Position numbers and translations under genes: made by a program. From Algorimicrobium hallyeonense (GTDB lineage Bacteria; Bacteroidota; Bacteroidia; Flavobacteriales; Flavobacteriaceae): DNA of 64,000 bases. The stretch's first letter is position 1, and every line of letters starts with the position of its first letter. Shown in pieces: positions 51,750-60,349 of this stretch. The DNA is taken from contig NZ_JBHSLA010000001.1 of assembly GCF_042657385.1 (NCBI RefSeq), positions 1,116,001 to 1,180,000 on the forward strand, in the 5' to 3' direction. The notes under the pieces are model-generated. The model saw only the letters and a list, made by a program, of their open reading frames with translations, searched no databases and had not been told where the DNA came from.

Positions 51750-52724
51750 TTATTCGTTATTTTGTTCTTGTAATTGTTTTACTGCTTTAATTTGGTCTGC
51801 AAAGAAACCACTTTTTTCTGGATATTTCAAACTTAAAATGTTGTAAGATTGAATTGCTTTTTTATAGTTCTTTTGCTCTAAATAAATTCGGGCTAAAGTT
51901 TCAGTCATTAAGGCTTCTGGCTGAATCATTTGTGCATCAGCAATGTTGGTGTTTACAGTGGTTGTTTTTTTTGGTTTTAACTTCGGGTTTTTGGTGATAA
52001 ATTCATCAATTAAATCAAACTTTTTACTGCGTTCTGTTTCCGAATTGTCTGTGTTTTCTATACCACTTTCAATTGGTTTTTCGCTCTTTATATTATCAGT
52101 TCCCCGATTAATTGGTTCAAAACGTGTAAGCATTAACCATTCATTAAAGGAATGTTTTTCTTGATGATTAAACTGTAAAGGTTGACCTAGCTTTAAAACT
52201 TGGTCAGGAGCAGGCGAGTCTGACGTATTCGATTCAATTGTTTTATTTTTTGAAATGTCTTCAATTGGTAATGCCTCATCAATCTGAAAATGCGCTATGG
52301 GTGGTTTATTCGTTTTAAGTTGAAACAATTCTGGATCTAACGTGCCTTCCGTGTCTGTAATTTGTTGCTTTAAAACATCATCAACCCGACTTCTTTTATT
52401 AAATGACATGTCTTCAGAATCAACTTCAATAGATTTAATATGGTCTAAATGTTGTTTAATATGCTGTGATATTTCATTTTGCAAAAAGGCTTCTGATGTA
52501 ATAAAATCAAATAAAATACTTCTATCGGTGGTATATGCAGCGGTTACTTTTAACTCATTATTATATTTAATACTAGACTTGGATTTTAATCCTTTTAAAT
52601 AACTAGCACGAGCCGCTTGAAAATAAGGGTATTGCTCCAAAATCGCTTTCAATTCCGCTGTTTGTTGTGACGAAATATCTTGGGGTTTCTGTATGATTTT
52701 AGAAAATTCAGCAGCTGTTATCAT
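51750..52724 (-). CDS. Tetratricopeptide-like protein of unknown function
   Basis: 324 residues without a signal peptide. N-terminal helices (FSKIIQKPQDISSQQTAELKAILEQYPYFQAARASYLKGLKS) and a C-terminal TPR pair (MTETLARIYLEQKNYKKAIQSYNILSLKYPEKSGFFADQI) bracket a polar, low-complexity middle. It is placed between lptE and secG with 1-base gaps, so it is in the same operon; a role in envelope assembly or secretion is inferred from context only. Confidence 0.7.
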   Translation of the reverse strand: MITAAEFSKIIQKPQDISSQQTAELKAILEQYPYFQAARASYLKGLKSKSSIKYNNELKVTAAYTTDRSILFDFITSEAFLQNEISQHIKQHLDHIKSIEVDSEDMSFNKRSRVDDVLKQQITDTEGTLDPELFQLKTNKPPIAHFQIDEALPIEDISKNKTIESNTSDSPAPDQVLKLGQPLQFNHQEKHSFNEWLMLTRFEPINRGTDNIKSEKPIESGIENTDNSETERSKKFDLIDEFITKNPKLKPKKTTTVNTNIADAQMIQPEALMTETLARIYLEQKNYKKAIQSYNILSLKYPEKSGFFADQIKAVKQLQEQNNE

Positions 52725-52725
52725 A

Positions 52726-53232
52726 TTACCATTTTGCTAATGTTGCATTAAAAATATCTTGTGTTAAACGCTCGAATATTTCAGCTAAAGCGGTGTCTTT
52801 TTGAGAACCTGTTAATAATGCTGCTCCAGCATAATCATAAAAGAATGAGAAGCGTTGCTCTAAATTATCTTCTTCGTTTTTCATATTGTAAAAACGAACA
52901 TTTACCGTAACATTCAATCGGTTTTGAGCGGCTGTGTTATTGGCTGTTGCTGTAGTAGGCGAAATACGATATTCTGTAATCTCTCCTTCGTAAACCAAAT
53001 CACCACTAGACTTTACTAAATCTAAATTGGTTTGATTTATTAATAAATCGGTTAAAGCATTCGTAAAGTCCCGATCTAAACCAGGTTCTACTAAAATAGC
53101 ATTATTTTGAAAATAATTGACTTGAAATGTTTTAACATCGGGAGCAATGGAGGCTCCTGTAAACGAATAGGCGCCACAACCCAAAAAGGTGATTAAAACG
53201 ATAGCTGATAAAACTATTTTTATGATTTTCAT
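52726..53232 (-). CDS. lptE: LptE-family lipoprotein
   Basis: 168 residues. Lipobox LGCG (Cys19) after MKIIKIVLSAIVLITF. The body fits LptE: GAYSFTGASIAPDVKTFQVNYFQNNAILVEPGLDRDFTNALTDLLINQTNLDLVKSSGDLVYEGEITEYRI. LptE plugs the LptD barrel in lipopolysaccharide export to the outer membrane. The partner lptD is not in this window. Confidence 0.85.
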   Translation of the reverse strand: MKIIKIVLSAIVLITFLGCGAYSFTGASIAPDVKTFQVNYFQNNAILVEPGLDRDFTNALTDLLINQTNLDLVKSSGDLVYEGEITEYRISPTTATANNTAAQNRLNVTVNVRFYNMKNEEDNLEQRFSFFYDYAGAALLTGSQKDTALAEIFERLTQDIFNATLAKW

Positions 53233-53252
53233 AAATTAATTTTTAAAACCAA

Positions 53253-54521
53253 TTACAGGTCGTATTGTTTAATTTTTCTATATAATGTCCGTTCGCTAAT
53301 GCCTAATTCGGCAGCTGCTAATTTACGCTTTCCGCCATGGCGTTCCAACGATTTTTTTATGAGTTCTAATTCCTTATCATGTAAGGACAGCGTTTCTTCT
53401 TCTTCAATTTCTTCAGCAAAATGATATTTGTCTGTTGCTGTTTCAATAGGTTCATCAGAATAGGTGTCACTTGGTTTTTCAGGAATGGAAAGTACTTCTA
53501 AATCTTCATAAGCCTCCTGCGTGTCATCATCTACTTCGCCATAAATTTTATCGATAAGGCTCTCATTTTTCTTCTGAACTTCTGAAGCATTTCCAGTTTT
53601 CATTAGTTCCATGGTGAGTTTCTTTAAATCGTTTAAATCACTTTTCATGTCAAAAAGCACTTTATATAGAATTTCACGTTCGCTACTAAAATCGCTTTCC
53701 GATTTTGTATTACTAATTACAGCGGGTAATTGTGAGCTTTCTGAAGGTAAATAATGTCTCAACGTGTCTGCCGAAATTTCCCTAGTTTGTTCTAAAACGG
53801 AAATTTGTTCGGCAACATTGCGCAACTGTCTAATATTTCCATTCCAGCGAAACTTTAATAATATAGCGACAGCTTCATCGGATAATTTGATGGTTGGCAT
53901 TTTATATTTTAAAGCAAAATCACTAGCAAACTTTCTAAATAATAAATGAATATCCTCTTTTCGGTTTCGTAGCGGTGGTAAATTGATTTCAACTGTACTT
54001 AAGCGGTAGTATAAATCTTCCCGGAATTTTTCTTTTTTAATTGCGTCAAACATATTAACGTTTGTAGCTGCAACAATGCGCACATTGGTTTTTTGTACTT
54101 TACTGGAACCTACTTTTATAAATTCGCCATTTTCTAAAACTCGTAATAAACGTACCTGGGTTGTTAGTGGTAATTCACCAACTTCATCTAAAAAAATGGT
54201 GCCACCATCGGCTACTTCAAAATAACCATTTCGAGTGGCTGTAGCACCTGTAAAAGCACCTTTTTCATGGCCGAAAAGTTCACTGTCAATTGTGCCTTCT
54301 GGAATGGCACCACAGTTTACGGCAATATATTTACCGTGTTTTCTGTGAGATAGGGAATGGATAATTTTAGGAATACTTTCTTTACCCACACCAGATTCAC
54401 CAGTTACTAGAACCGAAATATCTGTTGGTGCTACTTGAATAGCTTTTTCAATGGCGCGATTAAGTGTTGGGTCGTTTCCAATTATGCCGAAACGCTGTTT
54501 GGTTGCTTGTACTGATTCCAT
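53253..54521 (-). CDS. Sigma-54-dependent transcriptional activator
   Basis: 422 residues. AAA+ domain from about residue 15: GESGVGKE (Walker A), GAFTGA (sigma-54 contact, in HEKGAFTGATAT), GGTIFLDEVGELP (Walker B), and the arginine-finger region DLYYRLSTVEINLPPLRNR. C-terminal Fis-type helix-turn-helix (KRKLAAAELGISERTLYRKIKQYDL). There is no receiver or sensor domain in front, so activity may be set by expression or by the polar linker at residues 290-390. It is in the miaB-lptE-secG run, 20 bases before lptE. Confidence 0.9.
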   Translation of the reverse strand: MESVQATKQRFGIIGNDPTLNRAIEKAIQVAPTDISVLVTGESGVGKESIPKIIHSLSHRKHGKYIAVNCGAIPEGTIDSELFGHEKGAFTGATATRNGYFEVADGGTIFLDEVGELPLTTQVRLLRVLENGEFIKVGSSKVQKTNVRIVAATNVNMFDAIKKEKFREDLYYRLSTVEINLPPLRNRKEDIHLLFRKFASDFALKYKMPTIKLSDEAVAILLKFRWNGNIRQLRNVAEQISVLEQTREISADTLRHYLPSESSQLPAVISNTKSESDFSSEREILYKVLFDMKSDLNDLKKLTMELMKTGNASEVQKKNESLIDKIYGEVDDDTQEAYEDLEVLSIPEKPSDTYSDEPIETATDKYHFAEEIEEEETLSLHDKELELIKKSLERHGGKRKLAAAELGISERTLYRKIKQYDL

Positions 54522-54528
54522 ATCTAAT

Positions 54529-54546
54529 TTCCTGCGAAGGCAGGAA
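54529..54546. repeat. Short REP-like palindrome between miaB and the activator gene
   Basis: TTCCTGC (54529-54535) and GCAGGAA (54540-54546) form a 7-bp hairpin with loop GAAG. No T run follows on the minus strand, so it is not a terminator. The motif resembles a palindrome I recall as common in Flavobacteriaceae intergenic DNA. Only one copy is visible here. Confidence 0.4.
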
Positions 54547-54572
54547 TCTTATTAATTATTAATAGCTCCTTT

Positions 54573-56012
54573 TTATTCTGAATACCCAACAGCCTCGCCA
54601 ATGAGTGTTGCTGTGGTACAGTCTATTATTTTTACGTTTACAAATTCGCCTACTTTATAATATTCTTTCGGAAAAACTACAACTGTATTTTGTGAGGTTC
54701 GTCCAGACCAGTCTAAATCGGATTTTTTCGATTCTTTTTCAATCAACACTTCATGGATTTGGCCTAAATTTGCCAATGTTTTTTTATGACCATTAGCACG
54801 TTGCACATCAATAATTTCTTGTAAACGACGTTTTTTTGTGGCTTCTGGAACATCATCTTTCATATTTCTACCAGCCATGGTTCCTGGTCTTTCTGAATAG
54901 GCATACATAAAACCAAAATCGTATTGAACAAATTCCATTAAGCTCAACGTATCTTGATGATCGGCTTCTGTTTCTGTTGGGAAACCTGCAATCATATCTT
55001 GACTTATAGCGCAATTTGGGAGAATACGTTTTATATTGGTAATGAGATCCATATATTCTTCACGTGTATGCTGCCTGTTCATTTCCTTTAAAATGCGGTT
55101 GCTACCACTTTGTATTGGTAAATGAATATGGTTACAGATGTTTTTATATTTTGCCATGGTTTCTACAACATCCAAAGTCATGTCTTGCGGGTTAGATGTA
55201 GAGAAACGTATGCGCATTTTAGGTTGTGCTTGGGCACATTGTTCTAATAATTTCGAGAAATTGATAGCTGTTGCTTTTTGCATGTCACTTGCTTTTTCAA
55301 AATCTTTTTTCAGTCCGCCGCCATACCATAAATAACTGTCTACATTCTGACCTAGAAGTGTAATTTCTTTATACCCTTTGCTCCATAAATCGTTTATTTC
55401 CTCCATAATACTTTGAGGATCTCGACTACGTTCACGACCTCGAGTAAAAGGAACAACGCAAAATGTACACATATTATCGCAGCCACGCGTAATGGAAACA
55501 AATGCCGTAACACCATTCGTGTTTAAACGTACTGGAGAAATATCACCGTAGGTTTCATCTTTAGAGAGTATGACGTTTATGGCGTCACGACCAGCTTCCA
55601 CTTCAGAAAGCAGATTGGGCAAATCTTTATAAGCATCTGGGCCAACAACGAGATCTACAATTTTTTCTTCATCTAAAAATTTACTTTTCAAACGTTCTGC
55701 CATACAGCCTAAAACCCCTACTTTCATTTTGGGGTTTATTTTTTTTACGGCATTGTATTTTTCTAAACGCTTACGAATGGTTTGTTCAGCTTTGTCACGA
55801 ATTGAACAGGTGTTTACTAAAACCAAATCAGCTTCTTCTAGCTTTTGGGTTGTGTTAAACCCTTCGTTGGTAAGAATGGAAGCCACAATTTCGCTATCGC
55901 TAAAATTCATAGCACAGCCGTAACTTTCAATAAAAAGTTTGCGTGTATTGGATTCTTTGGCTTCTAGTATAAGGGTTTCACCTTGTTTTGATTCGTCTAT
56001 AATCTTCTCCAT
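54573..56012 (-). CDS. miaB: tRNA-2-methylthio-N6-dimethylallyladenosine synthase
   Basis: 479 residues. N-terminal UPF0004 domain with three cluster cysteines (ESYGCAMNFSDSE, NTCSIRDKA, GVLGCMAERL). Radical SAM motif RGCDNMCTFCVVPFTRGRERSRD (CX3CX2C). C-terminal TRAM domain (KKSDLDWSGRTSQNTVVVFPKEYYKVGEFVNVKIIDCTTATLIGEAV). It thiomethylates A37 of tRNAs. It is the first gene of the run towards secG and has a clear promoter upstream. Confidence 0.96.
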   Translation of the reverse strand: MEKIIDESKQGETLILEAKESNTRKLFIESYGCAMNFSDSEIVASILTNEGFNTTQKLEEADLVLVNTCSIRDKAEQTIRKRLEKYNAVKKINPKMKVGVLGCMAERLKSKFLDEEKIVDLVVGPDAYKDLPNLLSEVEAGRDAINVILSKDETYGDISPVRLNTNGVTAFVSITRGCDNMCTFCVVPFTRGRERSRDPQSIMEEINDLWSKGYKEITLLGQNVDSYLWYGGGLKKDFEKASDMQKATAINFSKLLEQCAQAQPKMRIRFSTSNPQDMTLDVVETMAKYKNICNHIHLPIQSGSNRILKEMNRQHTREEYMDLITNIKRILPNCAISQDMIAGFPTETEADHQDTLSLMEFVQYDFGFMYAYSERPGTMAGRNMKDDVPEATKKRRLQEIIDVQRANGHKKTLANLGQIHEVLIEKESKKSDLDWSGRTSQNTVVVFPKEYYKVGEFVNVKIIDCTTATLIGEAVGYSE

Positions 56013-56048
56013 AAATGCATCTGAAATGAGGTTCAGTCAATAAGTATG

Positions 56049-56080
56049 CAAAGTTACAATTATTTTTTACACTGTGACAA
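56049..56080 (-). promoter_or_regulatory. miaB promoter (TTG - 21 bp - TAACTTTG, minus strand)
   Basis: On the minus strand: TTG at 56080-56078 and TAACTTTG at 56056-56049, 21 bases apart, both exact matches to the Bacteroidota pattern. The transcript would start about 30 bases before the miaB ATG. An inverted repeat (56075-56087) covers the TTG. Confidence 0.7.
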
Positions 56081-56087
56081 AGTGTCA
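56075..56087. promoter_or_regulatory. Inverted repeat TGACA-AAG-TGTCA over the miaB -33 box
   Basis: A perfect 5-3-5 palindrome in the divergent gap. It overlaps the miaB -33 TTG and lies 13 bases before the plus-strand -7 element of the small gene. It could be bound by a dimeric regulator acting on both genes. Short palindromes also occur by chance. Confidence 0.3.
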
Positions 56088-56099
56088 TATAATAAAAAA

Positions 56100-56107
56100 T
56101 AATTTTG
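56100..56107 (+). promoter_or_regulatory. -7 promoter element of the 53-residue gene (TAATTTTG)
   Basis: Exact TAnnTTTG match 56 bases before ATG 56164, supporting the small ORF as a real transcript. No TTG at the -33 position. Confidence 0.5.
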
Positions 56108-56163
56108 CGCATGCTATATAATTAACCGTAATTTGAAATCTATCACTAACTAATTAACCACTT

Positions 56164-56325
56164 ATGAACACAATGAATTCACTTTTAGCACAAATTGTTG
56201 GTATGCTAATGTGCGGTATAGGTATTTTAGTTACAGCACCGTTTGTATACCATCCTATGTATTTAGTTTATAAAAATGTAATTGGTTTTGAAGATGAAGT
56301 ACCAACCAATCATATTGTATCGTAA
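56164..56325 (+). CDS. 53-residue small membrane protein
   Basis: ATG 56164 to TAA 56325. The peptide begins MNTMNSLLAQIVGMLMCGIGILVTAPFVYHPMYLVYKN and ends with an acidic, polar tail (GFEDEVPTNHIVS). One membrane helix, about residues 9-29. It has its own -7 element upstream and a strong terminator 31 bases downstream, so it looks like a complete monocistronic unit. No family is recognised. The second Met (56173) could be the true start. Confidence 0.6.
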   Translation: MNTMNSLLAQIVGMLMCGIGILVTAPFVYHPMYLVYKNVIGFEDEVPTNHIVS

Positions 56326-56355
56326 ATTGTAAAAACATTTAATTTTATATTTAAT

Positions 56356-56391
56356 ACCTGTATTTAAAATTGTTTAAATACAGGTTTTTTA
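56356..56391 (+). terminator. Terminator after the small membrane gene
   Basis: A 13-bp perfect stem pairs 56356-56368 with 56373-56385, loop ATTG, followed by a T run. It confirms a separate transcription unit between miaB and topA. Confidence 0.85.
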
Positions 56392-56457
56392 TTGGTAGTA
56401 GTGATAAAATAAAGCATAGGATTTTTTAAAAATTAGGAACATGTACTTTTTTTCATA

Positions 56458-56465
56458 TACATTTG
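56458..56465 (+). promoter_or_regulatory. -7 promoter element of topA (TACATTTG)
   Basis: Exact TAnnTTTG match 19 bases before the topA ATG at 56485. Confidence 0.6.
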
Positions 56466-56484
56466 TAGCCTTAAAAAACATGAA

Positions 56485-59016
56485 ATGGCAAAGAATTTAG
56501 TTATTGTTGAGTCGCCAGCCAAGGCGAAAACAATTGAAAAATTTTTAGGAAAAGATTTTAAAGTAGAATCCAGTTTTGGACATATAGCTGATTTACCTTC
56601 CAAGGAATTAGGTGTTGATGTTGAAGGCGATTTTAAACCTGTTTATGAGGTTTCTAAAGATAAAAAAGCAGTAGTAAAAAAACTGAAAGATTTAGCAAAA
56701 AAAGCCGATATAGTTTGGCTAGCAAGTGATGAGGATCGCGAGGGTGAGGCAATTGCATGGCATTTAGCCGAGTCTTTAAATTTAGATAAAGAGAAAACAA
56801 AACGGATTGTTTTTCACGAAATTACAAAAACCGCTATTCAAAAAGCCATTGAAAATCCACGTGGAATTGACTACGATTTAGTGGATGCACAACAAGCTCG
56901 TCGTGTTTTAGATAGAATAGTAGGTTATGAGTTATCGCCTGTTTTATGGCGAAAAGTAAAAGGTGGTTTGTCCGCGGGACGTGTGCAATCGGTTTCAGTG
57001 AGACTCATTGTAGAGCGTGAACGTGATATACAAGGATTTAATCCGGTGGCATCTTATAGAATTGATGCGGAGTTTTCAAATGAAGATGGTCAAACCTTCA
57101 AAGCAAAACTTCCGAAGAATTTTTCATCTAAAAAAGAAGCACAAGCCTTTTTAGAAAAAAATGCTAAAGCGACATTCAAAATTGGTGATTTACAAAAAAA
57201 GCCAGCAAAAAAATCGCCAGCAGCACCATTTACAACATCCACATTACAACAGGAAGCAGCACGTAAATTATACTTTTCTGTAAGTAAAACCATGACTATG
57301 GCACAACGCTTATATGAAGCCGGTTTAATAACCTATATGAGAACCGATAGTGTCAACCTTTCTGATGAGGCCCGAAAAGGTGCCAAAGCAGAAATTGAAA
57401 GTGCTTATGGTTCTAAATTCAGTAAACCACGTACGTATAAAGGAAAATCTAAAGGCGCACAAGAAGCACATGAGGCTATTCGTCCAACAGATTTTGCAAA
57501 TCATTCTGTAAATATCGATCGCGACCAAGCGAGATTATATGATTTAATATGGAAACGCGCTATTGCATCACAAATGAGCGATGCGGAATTAGAGCGTACC
57601 AATTTAAAAATAGACGCCTCCACACACAACGAAAATTTTACTGCAAATGGTGAGGTAATTACCTTTGAAGGTTTTCTAAAAGTATATTTAGAAGGCACCG
57701 ATGATGAAGATGAAGAGCAAGATGGTATGTTGCCAGCCATGAAGGTGAACGAAACCTTGCTTAATAATTATATTACCGCAACCGAACGGTATACTAGACC
57801 ACCAGCGCGCTATACTGAAGCGTCTTTGGTTAAAAAGCTAGAAGAACTCGGTATTGGTCGTCCGTCCACCTATGCGCCAACAATTTCTACCATTCAGAAC
57901 AGAAATTATGTAGAAAAAGGAACTATTGATGGTGTGGAACGTGAGTACACGGTATTAACATTGCAAGATGGAGCAGTTAAGGATAAATTACTTTCTGAAA
58001 AAGTAGGTTCAGACAAAGGGAAATTAGTACCAACAGATATTGGTATGATTGTAACTGATTTCCTAGTGAATCATTTTGAAACTATTTTAGACTACAATTT
58101 TACCGCTAAAGTGGAAGAGGATTTTGATGAAATTGCTGAAGGTAAAGTAGATTGGAAAAAAATGATGAAGGATTTCTATAAAGACTTTCATCCAGTTGTT
58201 GTTGATGTCCAGGAGAATGCAGATCGGGAATCTGGCGAACGTATATTAGGAAAAGACCCAGAAACAGGAAAGCAGGTAAGTGTGCGTTTAGGGAAGTTTG
58301 GACCTATGGTTCAAATTGGAACCGTAGATGATGAAGAGAAACCACAGTTTGCAAGCCTGTCTCCCGAGCAACAATTAAATACCATTACCTATGAAGAAGC
58401 TATGGATTTATTTCAGCTTCCTAAATCTTTAGGTGAATACGAAAAATTACCTGTTGAGGTAAACAACGGTCGTTATGGACCGTATGTTAAGTTTGGCGAT
58501 CAGTTTGTGTCCTTGCCAAGAGGTACAGATCCATTAAGCGTAGAGTTGGATGATGCTATTGTTCTTATTAAAGAGAAGCAAAAAGCAGATGCTCCTATAT
58601 ATATGTATAAAGATTTACCGGTTCAGAAAGGAAAAGGGCGTTTTGGTCCTTTTATAAAATGGAACGATATGTTTATTAACGTAAATAAAAAATATGATTG
58701 GGATAATTTATCGGATGATGATATTGTAACTTTAATTGAAGATAAAATTCAAAAAGAAATAGATAAGGTTATCCATAATTGGGAAGATGCTGGTATCCGT
58801 GTTGAAAAAGCACGTTGGGGCAGACATAACATTATAAAAGGTAAAACTAAAATTGAATTACCAAAAACACATGATGTTAGTGAAATGACGTTAGAAGAGG
58901 CACAAGCAATTCTAGAAAAAAATGCACCCAAGAAAAAGGCAGCCAAAAAGAAGGCGCCTGCCAAGAAGGCGACAGCCAAAAAAGTAGCCAAGAAAAAAAA
59001 CACGACTAAAAAGTAA
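56485..59016 (+). CDS. topA: DNA topoisomerase I
   Basis: 843 residues. Toprim domain: VIVESPAKAKTIEKFLG and SDEDREGEAIAWHLAE. Active-site tyrosine in GLITYMRTDSVNLS. The C-terminal half has several repeated topo-C segments (GRYGPYVKFGD, GRFGPFIKWND) instead of classic Cys4 zinc fingers. It ends in a Lys/Ala-rich tail (KKKAAKKKAPAKKATAKK) that probably binds DNA. It relaxes negative supercoils. Ten bases separate it from the arginase-fold gene, so both are probably one operon. Confidence 0.96.
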   Translation: MAKNLVIVESPAKAKTIEKFLGKDFKVESSFGHIADLPSKELGVDVEGDFKPVYEVSKDKKAVVKKLKDLAKKADIVWLASDEDREGEAIAWHLAESLNLDKEKTKRIVFHEITKTAIQKAIENPRGIDYDLVDAQQARRVLDRIVGYELSPVLWRKVKGGLSAGRVQSVSVRLIVERERDIQGFNPVASYRIDAEFSNEDGQTFKAKLPKNFSSKKEAQAFLEKNAKATFKIGDLQKKPAKKSPAAPFTTSTLQQEAARKLYFSVSKTMTMAQRLYEAGLITYMRTDSVNLSDEARKGAKAEIESAYGSKFSKPRTYKGKSKGAQEAHEAIRPTDFANHSVNIDRDQARLYDLIWKRAIASQMSDAELERTNLKIDASTHNENFTANGEVITFEGFLKVYLEGTDDEDEEQDGMLPAMKVNETLLNNYITATERYTRPPARYTEASLVKKLEELGIGRPSTYAPTISTIQNRNYVEKGTIDGVEREYTVLTLQDGAVKDKLLSEKVGSDKGKLVPTDIGMIVTDFLVNHFETILDYNFTAKVEEDFDEIAEGKVDWKKMMKDFYKDFHPVVVDVQENADRESGERILGKDPETGKQVSVRLGKFGPMVQIGTVDDEEKPQFASLSPEQQLNTITYEEAMDLFQLPKSLGEYEKLPVEVNNGRYGPYVKFGDQFVSLPRGTDPLSVELDDAIVLIKEKQKADAPIYMYKDLPVQKGKGRFGPFIKWNDMFINVNKKYDWDNLSDDDIVTLIEDKIQKEIDKVIHNWEDAGIRVEKARWGRHNIIKGKTKIELPKTHDVSEMTLEEAQAILEKNAPKKKAAKKKAPAKKATAKKVAKKKNTTKK

Positions 59017-59025
59017 TAGTAGCTA

Positions 59026-60192
59026 ATGAATTTTAGTTTTCTGACTCCCGTTCCCGATAGTGTTGTAGCTCATAATGAATTATTGTCAACACAAGCGCTT
59101 GGAAGAAAATTGCGTATTCATTCTGCTCAAAGTGGGATTCCAGATTTAGATGGTGTGCAAATAGCCATCATTGGCGTTTTGGAAAACCGGAATGATATTA
59201 ATTATATAGGTGAAGATTTTAATTTAAACGAAATTAGAAAATCACTTTACGCTCTTTTTCCTGGAAATTGGCATACTACAATTGCCGATTTAGGCGATAT
59301 TCATAAAGGAGAATCTATAGAAGATACCTATTATGCCGTAAAAACTGCCGTTGCTCTATTGATTCCCAAAGGTATTATACCAATTATCCTTGGTGGAAGT
59401 CAGGATTTAACCTATCCTATCTATCGTGCTTATGATGCGTTGATGCCAATGGTGAATATTGCCAACGTAGATTCTAAATTCGATTTAGGCGATTCAACCA
59501 AGCCAATTAAAAACAATAGCTTTGTTGGAAAGATTATATTAGATGAACCGTATAACTTATTCAATTACGCAACTATAGGTTACCAAACCTATTTTAATTC
59601 GCAAGAAGAAATAGACTTAATGGATAAGCTTTATTTTGAGTCTTACCGATTAGGGTCTGTGTCTAATGATATTACACTTGTGGAGCCAGCCTTACGGGAT
59701 GCCAATATAGTGAGTGTTGATTTAGGGTCTGTAAAAGGATCGGAAGTTGGCTCCAGGCAACAAGCATCACCAAATGGTTTTGATGGAAAAGAAATTTGCG
59801 CAATTTCACGTTATGCCGGAATTAGTAATAAAGTAACAACATTTGGAATTTTTGAGTACAAACCGTCTAGTATTGACGATTTAACCTCTGGTTTAATAGC
59901 TCAAATGTTGTGGTATTTTATAGAAGGTGTTAATTATAGGGTGAAAGACGATGATTTTTCATTAGATCATAACTACCAAAAATTCATTACCTTGGTCGAC
60001 CACCAAGAGCTTATTTTTTATAAAAGTATGAAATCTGGGCGTTGGTGGATTGAAATTCCTTTTTTAGAAGAAATAAATAATAAATTGAAAAGACATACGT
60101 TATTACCTTGTACGCACCAAGATTATCAGAATGCCTGCAATAATAATGTACCAGAACGCTGGTACAAGGCGTTTCAAAAGAATTGTGTATAA
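59026..60192 (+). CDS. Arginase/formimidoylglutamase-fold protein with altered metal site
   Basis: 388 residues of ureohydrolase type, usually annotated as formimidoylglutamase. The fold motifs are recognisable but the Mn ligands are not: GGxHD reads GGSQD (Gln126), DxHxD reads NVDSKFD (Lys151 where His is expected), and SxDxDxxD reads SVDLGSV (Gly at the second Asp). At least three of the six ligands are thus missing, so classical hydrolase activity is unlikely. It lies between topA and gldK in the T9SS neighbourhood, with no other histidine-utilisation genes near. Whether it acts in T9SS or gliding is unknown. Confidence 0.75.
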   Translation: MNFSFLTPVPDSVVAHNELLSTQALGRKLRIHSAQSGIPDLDGVQIAIIGVLENRNDINYIGEDFNLNEIRKSLYALFPGNWHTTIADLGDIHKGESIEDTYYAVKTAVALLIPKGIIPIILGGSQDLTYPIYRAYDALMPMVNIANVDSKFDLGDSTKPIKNNSFVGKIILDEPYNLFNYATIGYQTYFNSQEEIDLMDKLYFESYRLGSVSNDITLVEPALRDANIVSVDLGSVKGSEVGSRQQASPNGFDGKEICAISRYAGISNKVTTFGIFEYKPSSIDDLTSGLIAQMLWYFIEGVNYRVKDDDFSLDHNYQKFITLVDHQELIFYKSMKSGRWWIEIPFLEEINNKLKRHTLLPCTHQDYQNACNNNVPERWYKAFQKNCV

Positions 60193-60272
60193 AACTTTAA
60201 CGTTTTAAGGTGGTATTTTATCGATGAGATGCATTTTTTTACGATGAAACGAGTAATTTTAGGAAAAAAAAG

Positions 60273-60303
60273 TTGTTTTTTACAAATTATATAAATATGT
60301 TTA
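60273..60303 (+). promoter_or_regulatory. Candidate gldK promoter (TTG - 20 bp - TATGTTTA)
   Basis: TTG at 60273-60275 and TATGTTTA at 60296-60303 (one mismatch from TAnnTTTG) are 20 bases apart. It would give a 5' region of about 40 bases before gldK 60350. It probably starts the gldK-gldL-gldM operon. Confidence 0.5.
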
Positions 60304-60349
60304 CGCTCTTAAAATTTTTAAGACCGAAATAATTAACCTCGAGTTTTCT

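Larger units (their letters stand above)
56013..56484. other. 472-base region with promoters and a small gene
   Basis: The region holds the miaB promoter (minus), an inverted repeat, a plus-strand -7 element, a 53-codon gene, a terminator and the topA promoter. All are listed separately. Nothing else is seen. Confidence 0.6.
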
